Source of the DNA: Ramlibacter pinisoli
GTDB taxonomy: Bacteria; Pseudomonadota; Gammaproteobacteria; Burkholderiales; Burkholderiaceae_C
Length of the DNA stretch: 64,000 nucleotides
NCBI RefSeq assembly: GCF_009758015.1
Contig: NZ_WSEL01000009.1
Span: forward strand, 1,785,501-1,849,500
Direction: 5' to 3'
The position numbers were made by a program, and so were the translations under genes. Positions 58,901-64,000 of the stretch are shown here, one piece after another. Under the pieces are notes generated by a model, which ran no database searches, had not been told where the DNA came from, and worked only from the letters and a program-made list of their open reading frames with translations. Positions within the stretch are counted from its first letter, which is position 1. Each line of letters begins with the position of its first letter.

Positions 58901-59277
58901 TGGGCGCGATGGAGACGGGCTACCAGCGCGGCAAGATCCAGGACGAGAGCATGCACTACGAGATGCTCAAGCACACCGGCGAGTTGCCCATCGTCGGCGT
59001 CAACACCTTCCGCAACCCGCACGGCGACACCGTGCTGGAGAAGCTGGAGCTGGCCCGCTCGACCGAGGACGAGAAGCTGGGCCAGCTGCGCCGGCTGCAG
59101 GACTTCCAGTCCCGCAACGCGACGGCGGCGCCGGCCATGCTGCAGCGCCTGCAGCAGGCCGTCATCGACAACGGCAACGTGTTCGAGGTGCTGATGGATG
59201 CGGTGCGCGTGTGCTCGCTCGGGCAGATCACGAACGCCCTGTTCGAGGTCGGCGGCCAGTACCGGCGCAACATGTGA
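55984..59277 (+). CDS. icmF: Fused isobutyryl-CoA mutase/G-protein chaperone
   Basis: A 1097-residue adenosylcobalamin enzyme with B12-binding domain (residues ~15-150; D30-G-H32 provides the cobalt-ligand His), a MeaB-like G domain (Walker [14 protein letters not shown] near 209, NKFD) and a large mutase barrel from ~530. It interconverts isobutyryl- and butyryl-CoA or related acyl-CoAs. [20 protein letters not shown] is the IcmF form of the substrate loop, unlike methylmalonyl-CoA mutase. ATG 55984 after a 24-base operator. Not in operon with the next gene. Confidence 0.93.
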   Translation: MTDLSAEFKALANYRPTHKVRFVTAASLFDGHDAAINIMRRILQGMGAEVIHLGHNRSVDEVVTAALQEDVQGIAVSSYQGGHVEYFKYMVDLLRQRGGEHIQVFGGGGGVIVPAEIRELHEYGVTRIYSPEDGQRMGLQGMIGEMVMRCDRDLSPHAPTDAGAIEGHDYSHWRALAQLITAIENGAADEALVARVRERAGARTVPVVGITGTGGAGKSSLTDELIRRLRLDQDDRLHVAVISIDPSRRKSGGALLGDRIRMNAISPWQQGPRVFMRSLATRDFGSEISAALPDVIAACKAAGFDLVVVETSGIGQGDAAIVPLVDVPLYVMTPEFGAASQLEKIDMLDFAEFVAINKFDRKGAADALRDVAKQVQRNREAWTRRPEEMPVFGTMAARFNDDGVTALYQALRARLQELGLPVQAGRLPEVGGRHSTNQTPIVPGARVRYLAEISDTVRGYKKRAREQARLAREIQQLQEAARMLKVDKPERAPAAEAALDLAGKRKARMDRDALHLLQQWPDMQRAYAGDEYVVKIRDKEIRTALTTKSLSGTTIRKVALPAYEDHGEILKWLMLDNVPGSFPYTAGTFAFKRENEDPTRMFAGEGDAFRTNRRFKLLSEGMPAKRLSTAFDSVTLYGNDPAERPDIYGKVGNSGVSIATLEDMEVLYSGFDLCSPSTSVSMTINGPAPTILAMFMNTAIDQQLEKFRTDNGREPTATEAAKVREWVLANVRGTVQADILKEDQGQNTCIFSTEFSLKVMGDIAQYFVHHNVRNFYSVSISGYHIAEAGANPISQLAFTLSNGFTLVEAYLARGMHIDDFAPNLSFFFSNGMDPEYTVMGRVARRIWAVAMKDKYGANERSQKLKYHIQTSGRSLHAQEIQFNDIRTTLQALIAIYDNCNSLHTNAFDEAITTPTEDSVRRAMAIQLIINREWGLAKNENPNQGAFIMEELTELVEEAVLAEFERIAERGGVLGAMETGYQRGKIQDESMHYEMLKHTGELPIVGVNTFRNPHGDTVLEKLELARSTEDEKLGQLRRLQDFQSRNATAAPAMLQRLQQAVIDNGNVFEVLMDAVRVCSLGQITNALFEVGGQYRRNM

Positions 59278-59452
59278 CCCGTGCTCCGGGCCGCCCATCG
59301 TCAGGCTCCTGACAGCCTGGGCGACCTCTTGCCCCAGGGCACCGCAGGGCCACGCAGAATTACCTAGGGGGTTCCCCGCTACCGCGCTGCAACACGGGTA
59401 CTAGCATCCCGGCTTCGGGCGTGCCGTGGGCATGCCAACAGGAGTGCGTGCC

Positions 59453-60226
59453 TTGGCAGCGGAGATCATCCTCGAGACCAAAGGGCTGACGAAGGAGTTC
59501 AAGGGCTTCGTCGCCGTGAACGGCGTGGACCTGCAGGTCCGCCGCGGCGACATCCACGCCCTGATCGGCCCCAACGGCGCCGGCAAGACGACCTTCTTCA
59601 ACCTGCTGACCAAGTTCCTGCCGCCCACCCGCGGCACCATCACCTACCTGGGCAGCGACATCACCAACGAGCGGCCGGCGCAGACCGCCCGCCGCGGCAT
59701 CGTCCGCTCGTTCCAGATCTCCGCCGTGTTCCCGCACATGACCGTGCTGGAGAACGTGCGCGCCGCCCTGCAGCGCAACCTCGGCACCTCGTTCCATTTC
59801 TGGAAGCCCGAACGGTCGCTGTTCCACCTGCATGAGCGCGCCCGCGCCCTGCTGGGCGAAGTCGACCTCTCCGCCTTCGCCGACGAGCTCACCGTGAACC
59901 TGCCTTACGGCCGCAAGCGGGCGCTGGAGCTGGCCACCACGATGGCGCTGGAGCCGGACCTGATGCTGCTCGACGAGCCCACCCAGGGCATGGGCCACGA
60001 GGACGTCAGCCGCGTCACGCAGCTGATCAAGAAGGTCTCGGCCGGCCGCACCATCCTGATGGTCGAACACAACATGAACGTCGTGTCGTCGATCGCCGAC
60101 CGCATCACGGTGCTGCAGCGCGGTGCCGTCATCGCCGACGGCCCCTACGCCGAGGTGTCGCGCAATCCCCAGGTCATCGAGGCCTACATGGGCGCCGCCG
60201 ACGCCGAACTGCAGGGGGCGCACTGA
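59453..60226 (+). CDS. livG: Branched-chain amino acid ABC transporter ATPase (LivG)
   Basis: A 257-residue ATPase. Walker A GPNGAGKTT, a Q-loop SFQIS, signature LPYGRKRALELA, Walker B LMLLDEPTQGM. TTG 59453 is preferred since AGGAG lies 8 bases before; ATG 59432 lacks one. First gene of the livGFKHM order seen here. Confidence 0.9.
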   Translation: MAAEIILETKGLTKEFKGFVAVNGVDLQVRRGDIHALIGPNGAGKTTFFNLLTKFLPPTRGTITYLGSDITNERPAQTARRGIVRSFQISAVFPHMTVLENVRAALQRNLGTSFHFWKPERSLFHLHERARALLGEVDLSAFADELTVNLPYGRKRALELATTMALEPDLMLLDEPTQGMGHEDVSRVTQLIKKVSAGRTILMVEHNMNVVSSIADRITVLQRGAVIADGPYAEVSRNPQVIEAYMGAADAELQGAH

Positions 60227-60308
60227 ATGCCGGCCCCCACGCTGGCGGCTGCGCCGCTGCACTGCCCCCGAAGGGGCCCATGCCTCCTGGAGGCGGCTCG
60301 CCGGAGGC
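60227..60308. repeat. Palindrome-rich spacer between livG and livF
   Basis: The 82-base spacer holds CCCCC-GAA-GGGG and GCCTCC-T-GGAGGC inverted repeats and repeated GGCGG. Similar short palindromic spacers recur between genes in Comamonadaceae, as recalled; not verified here. Confidence 0.4.
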
Positions 60309-61016
60309 ATGATGGCAAGTGAGTTCCTGCGCATCGAGAACCTGAACGCCTGGTACGGCGAGTCGCACGTCCTGCACGGCGTGAACATGTCGGTCGGCGA
60401 AGGCGAAGTGGTCTCCCTCCTGGGCCGCAACGGCGCCGGACGCACCACCACCATGCGTGCCATCGTGGGCCTGACCGGCCGCCGCACCGGGTCGATCCGC
60501 ATCCAGGGCCGCGAGGCGATCGGATTGCCGCCGCACAAGGTGGCGCGCCTGGGCGTGGGCTACTGCCCCGAGGAACGGGGCATCTTCGCCAGCCTGTCGG
60601 CCGAGGAGAACCTGCTGCTGCCGCCCAGCGTGGGCCCCGGCGGCATGAGCGTCGCCGAGATCTACGGCATGTTCCCCAACCTGAAGGAGCGCGCCGCGAG
60701 CCCCGGCACGCGCCTGTCGGGGGGCGAACAGCAGATGCTGGCCGTGGCGCGCATCCTGCGCACCGGGGCGCGGCTGCTGCTGCTGGACGAGATCTCCGAG
60801 GGCCTGGCCCCGGTCATCGTGCAGAAGCTGGCCGAGATGATCCGCACGCTCAAGGCCAAGGGCTACACCATCGTGCTGGTCGAGCAGAACTTCCGCTTCG
60901 CCGCCCCCCTGGCCGACCGCTTCTACGTCATGGAGCACGGCAAGATCGTGCGCGAGTTCGCGCAACACCAGCTGCGGGACAACATGTCCATGCTGCAGGA
61001 ATATCTCGGCGTCTAG
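60309..61016 (+). CDS. livF: Branched-chain amino acid ABC transporter ATPase (LivF)
   Basis: A 235-residue ATPase. Walker A reads GRNGAGRTTT, with Arg45 in place of the universal Lys; codon 60441-60443 is CGC. Signature RLSGGEQQMLAVARIL, Walker B LLLLDEISEGLAP are normal. ATG 60309 (or 60312). Pairs with LivG. Confidence 0.9.
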   Translation: MMASEFLRIENLNAWYGESHVLHGVNMSVGEGEVVSLLGRNGAGRTTTMRAIVGLTGRRTGSIRIQGREAIGLPPHKVARLGVGYCPEERGIFASLSAEENLLLPPSVGPGGMSVAEIYGMFPNLKERAASPGTRLSGGEQQMLAVARILRTGARLLLLDEISEGLAPVIVQKLAEMIRTLKAKGYTIVLVEQNFRFAAPLADRFYVMEHGKIVREFAQHQLRDNMSMLQEYLGV

Positions 61017-61046
61017 CGCCACCGCTTTTTTCCAAGGAGACCTTCC

Positions 61047-62246
61047 ATGAAGTTCAAGACCCTCGTTGCAGCCATGGCCCTGGGCCTGGGCAGCCTGGCC
61101 GCGACGGCGCAGAACAACGGCCCGGTCCGCATCGGGTTCATCACCGACATGTCCAGCCTGTACGCGGACATCGACGGCCCGGCCGGCGCCGAGATGATCA
61201 AGTGGGCGGTGCAGGATTTCGGCGGGAAGGTGCTCAACCGCCCGATCGAGGTGCTCACCGCCGACCACCAGAACAAGGCGGACGTCGCCGCCTCCAAGGC
61301 GCGCGAGTGGATCGACAGCCAGAACCTGGCCCTGCTGATCGGCGGCACCAGCTCCGGCACCAACCTGGCCATGGCGGGCATCGCCAAGGAGAAGAAGCGC
61401 CCCTTCATCTCCATCGGCGCCGGCTCCGCCCGCCTGACCAACGAGGACTGCACGCCCTACACCATCCACTACGCCTACGACACCGTGGCGCTGGCCAAGG
61501 TGGGCGGCAACGCGCTGGTCAAGGGCGGCGCCAAGAAGTGGTACTTCCTGACCGCCGACTACGCCTTCGGCCACTCGCTGGAAGCCGATGCCACCACCGT
61601 GGTCAAGGCCAACGGCGGCACCGTGGTCGGCTCGGTCAAGCACCCGCTGAACGCCTCCGACTTCTCGTCCTTCCTGCTGCAGGCCCAGGGCTCCAAGGCC
61701 GACATCCTGGCCATGGCCAACGCCGGCGGCGACACCATCAACGCCATGAAGGCGGCCAAGGAATTCGGCATCACCAAGAGCATGAAGGTGGCCGGCCTGC
61801 TGGTGTTCATCAACGACGTGCACTCGATCGGCGTCGCCAACGCCGAAGGCCTGCAGGTCGCCGACAGCTGGTACTGGAACCAGGACGACGATTCGCGCAA
61901 GTTCGCCAAGCGCTTCTTCGACAAGTACAAGCGCATGCCGTCCAGCCTGCAGGCGGCCGACTACTCGGCGACCACCAACTACCTGAAGGCCGTCCAGGCC
62001 GCCGGCACGACGGACACCGACAAGGTGATGTCGACCCTGCGCGGGATGAAGTTCAACGACTTCTATCACAAGAACGGCACCATCCGCGCCGACGGCCGCA
62101 TGCTCCACGACATGTACCTGTTCCAGGTCAAGTCGGCCAAGGAGTCGAACACGCCGTGGGACTACTACAAGCTGGTGGCCAAGGTGCCCGGCGAGCAGGC
62201 GTTCACGACCCCCGCCGAGTCGAAGTGCTCGCTGCTGAAGAAGTAA
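61047..62246 (+). CDS. Branched-chain amino acid ABC transporter substrate-binding protein
   Basis: A 399-residue periplasmic type I binding protein. Signal MKFKTLVAAMALGLGSLAATA then VRIGFITDMSSLYADIDGPAG. It probably binds an amino acid or aromatic/carboxylate ligand. A CAAGGAGA site precedes the ATG. Ligand undetermined. Confidence 0.9.
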   Translation: MKFKTLVAAMALGLGSLAATAQNNGPVRIGFITDMSSLYADIDGPAGAEMIKWAVQDFGGKVLNRPIEVLTADHQNKADVAASKAREWIDSQNLALLIGGTSSGTNLAMAGIAKEKKRPFISIGAGSARLTNEDCTPYTIHYAYDTVALAKVGGNALVKGGAKKWYFLTADYAFGHSLEADATTVVKANGGTVVGSVKHPLNASDFSSFLLQAQGSKADILAMANAGGDTINAMKAAKEFGITKSMKVAGLLVFINDVHSIGVANAEGLQVADSWYWNQDDDSRKFAKRFFDKYKRMPSSLQAADYSATTNYLKAVQAAGTTDTDKVMSTLRGMKFNDFYHKNGTIRADGRMLHDMYLFQVKSAKESNTPWDYYKLVAKVPGEQAFTTPAESKCSLLKK

Positions 62247-62311
62247 GGAAGCAAACCTGAACGACGGTGGGCGGGCTCCCCCCGCCCACCTCCAGACGAG
62301 CACACGCCGCC

Positions 62312-63196
62312 ATGGAAATCTTCGGCATTCCCCACCAGGCCTTCCTGGGCCAGCTCATGCTGGGCCTGGTCAACGGCGCCTTCTACGCGATGCTCAGTCT
62401 CGGGCTGGCCGTCATCTTCGGCCTGCTCGACATCGTGAACTTCGCGCACGGGGCCCTCTACATGGTCGGCGCCTTCGCGGCCTGGATCATGCTGGACAAG
62501 TGGGGCGTGGGCTACTGGTGGGCGCTGCTCCTGGCGCCCCTTCTCGTCGGCGCGTTCGGCGTGGTGATCGAGCGACTGCTCCTCAAGAGGCTGTACGGGC
62601 TCGACCCCCTGTACGGACTGCTGCTCACGTTCGGCCTCGCCCTCATCCTCGAAGGCGCCTTCCGCAAGGAATATGGCGTCTCCGGCCAGTCCTATTCCGT
62701 CCCGGAAGCCCTGGCGGGCGCCACCAACCTCGGTTTCATGATCCTGCCCAACTACCGGGCCTGGGTCGTGGTCGCGTCGGTGGCGGTGTGCCTGGCCACC
62801 TGGTTCATCATCGAGCGCACCCGCCTGGGTGCCTACCTGCGCGCGGGCACCGAGAACGCCAAGCTGGTGCAGGCGTTCGGCGTCAACGTGCCCCTGATGG
62901 TGTCCCTCACCTACGGCGCGGGCGCCGCCCTGGCGGGCCTGGCCGGCGTGCTGGCCGCCCCGGTGATCCAGGTGACGCCGCTGATGGGCTCCAACCTCAT
63001 CATCGTCGTGTTCGCCGTCGTGGTGATCGGCGGCATGGGTTCCATCCTGGGTTCCGTCATCACCGGCCTCGGACTGGGCATCGTCGAAGGCTTCACGCGC
63101 GTGTTCTATCCTGAAGCCTCCAACATCGTCGTGTTCGTGATCATGGCCATCGTCCTGATGCTGCGACCCGCCGGCCTGTTCGGCAAGGAGGCCTGA
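62312..63196 (+). CDS. livH: Branched-chain amino acid ABC transporter permease (LivH)
   Basis: A 294-residue permease with about eight helices: LMLGLVNGAFYAMLSLGLAV, IVNFAHGALYMVGAF, and closing VIGGMGSILGSVITGLGLGI. ATG 62312. Overlaps livM by 1 base (TGATG). Confidence 0.93.
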   Translation: MEIFGIPHQAFLGQLMLGLVNGAFYAMLSLGLAVIFGLLDIVNFAHGALYMVGAFAAWIMLDKWGVGYWWALLLAPLLVGAFGVVIERLLLKRLYGLDPLYGLLLTFGLALILEGAFRKEYGVSGQSYSVPEALAGATNLGFMILPNYRAWVVVASVAVCLATWFIIERTRLGAYLRAGTENAKLVQAFGVNVPLMVSLTYGAGAALAGLAGVLAAPVIQVTPLMGSNLIIVVFAVVVIGGMGSILGSVITGLGLGIVEGFTRVFYPEASNIVVFVIMAIVLMLRPAGLFGKEA

Positions 63197-64000
63197 TGAC
63201 CCCACCCTCCACCTCGGTCACCACCGCCGGCGAGCTGCCGATCGAGCCAGCGAACGCGGCGATCGCCCGCCACGGCGGCGGCATGAGCAGGACCGTCCGC
63301 CTGACCTACCTCGCGCTGCTGGCGCTGGCCGTGCTGGCGCCGTTCATCGGCCTGTACCCGGTCTTCGTGATGAAGCTGCTGTGTTTCGCGCTGTTCGCCT
63401 GCGCGTTCAACCTGCTGCTCGGCTTCACCGGCCTGCTGTCGTTCGGCCATGCTGCCTTCTTCGGCACGGCCGCCTACGTCACCGGCTGGTTCGTCAAGGT
63501 CCAGGGCTGGACCCCCGAACTGGGCGTGCTGGCCGGGGTGGTCTTCGCCGCCCTGCTCGGCCTGGTGTTCGGGCTGGTCGCCATCCGGCGCCAGGGCATC
63601 TACTTCGCCATGATCACGCTGGCCCTGTCGCAGATGGTGTTCTTCGTCTGCCTGCAGGCCCCGTTCACCGGCGGCGAGGACGGCCTGCAGGGCGTGGCGC
63701 GGGGCAACCTGTTCGGCGTGCTGCCGCTGGGTGACGACCACGTCATGTACTACGTGGTGCTGGCCGTGTTCCTGGCCTGCTTCCTGGGCATCCTGCGCAT
63801 CGTCACGTCGCCCTTCGGCCAGGTGCTGAAGATGATCCGCGAGAACGAGCCGCGCGCCATCTCGCTCGGCTACGAGGTCGACCGCTACAAGCTGCTCGCC
63901 TTCATCCTGTCCGCCTCGCTGGCGGGCCTGGCCGGCTCGATGAAGACGCTGGTGATGAAGTTCGCCACCCTGTCCGACGTGCACTGGTCCATGTCCGGCG
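63196..64000 (+). CDS. livM: Branched-chain amino acid ABC transporter permease (LivM), cut by window edge
   Basis: At least 268 residues to the edge. LLGFTGLLSFGHAAFFGTAA and the IRENEPRAISLGYEV region are LivM-typical. A ~30-residue extended N-terminus precedes the first helix. Stop lies beyond the window. Confidence 0.92.
   Translation, partial: MTPPSTSVTTAGELPIEPANAAIARHGGGMSRTVRLTYLALLALAVLAPFIGLYPVFVMKLLCFALFACAFNLLLGFTGLLSFGHAAFFGTAAYVTGWFVKVQGWTPELGVLAGVVFAALLGLVFGLVAIRRQGIYFAMITLALSQMVFFVCLQAPFTGGEDGLQGVARGNLFGVLPLGDDHVMYYVVLAVFLACFLGILRIVTSPFGQVLKMIRENEPRAISLGYEVDRYKLLAFILSASLAGLAGSMKTLVMKFATLSDVHWSMSG

Noticed and set aside
55921..59298. A 1125-codon open reading frame on the reverse strand
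   Set aside because: It is the complement of icmF. High GC keeps antisense frames open; the translation is His/Gly/Arg/Val-rich low-complexity with no domain.

Overview
The window is a contiguous stretch of a high-GC, gene-dense betaproteobacterial chromosome, most likely Burkholderiales, family Comamonadaceae (Ramlibacter/Variovorax-like). This is judged from gene content and order (rplU-rpmA-obgE-proB, pilBCD-coaE-zapD-yacG, hemA-prfA-prmC-grxD), the abundance of Bug/TctC-type solute receptors, a fused IcmF mutase and frequent TTG/GTG starts. It was read by eye; no database search was run. No insertion sequence, prophage, integrase or CRISPR array was seen.

Layout. 1-5.9 kb: CoA-thioester metabolism (acyl-CoA dehydrogenase, HMG-CoA-lyase-like enzyme, class III CoA-transferase, NUDIX protein, FadR-type regulator, AcuI-like reductase). 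5.9-12 kb: a GntR/UTRA regulator divergent from an MmgE/PrpD protein, an aconitase-like LeuC/LeuD pair and two paralogous Bug receptors, probably uptake and catabolism of an unidentified carboxylate. 12-17 kb: LysR regulator divergent from Bug, enolase-superfamily, Bug and lactonase-like amidohydrolase genes. 17.2-18.6 kb: tRNA-Ser(CGA) and serS. 19.2-22.5 kb: a compact putative RiPP locus (YcaO cyclodehydratase-like protein, Cys/Ser/Thr-containing small peptide, ATP-grasp enzyme), followed by a FMN 2-hydroxy-acid oxidase. 23.8-29.7 kb: GFA protein, DNA polymerase IV, small membrane proteins, queF, alpha/beta hydrolase, prolyl hydroxylase-like oxygenase, yaaA.

29.7-50.5 kb is mainly core: hemA, prfA, prmC, grxD, an AAA+ ATPase, lytic transglycosylase, proS, rppH, a CNP1-like protein, proB, obgE, rpmA, rplU, ispB, tRNA-Pro(CGG), pilB, pilC, pilD, coaE, zapD, yacG, mutT-like, a DUF815 ATPase and argJ. 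50.5-64 kb is transport and acyl-CoA metabolism: rhodanese, an exported FAH-family lipoprotein, a TRAP transporter (dctP, dctQ, and a dctM with an unusual Glu-Pro-Pro repeat), icmF behind a palindromic operator, and a Liv-type branched-chain amino acid ABC transporter cut by the right edge.

The strongest candidate for an undescribed system is the three-gene YcaO/peptide/ATP-grasp locus at 19.26-22.46 kb. Further odd points are a LeuC homologue lacking the family's catalytic Asp-His pair, a NUDIX protein with a degenerate metallo-beta-lactamase tail, a LivF with Arg in place of the Walker A Lys, and the repeat-bearing DctM.
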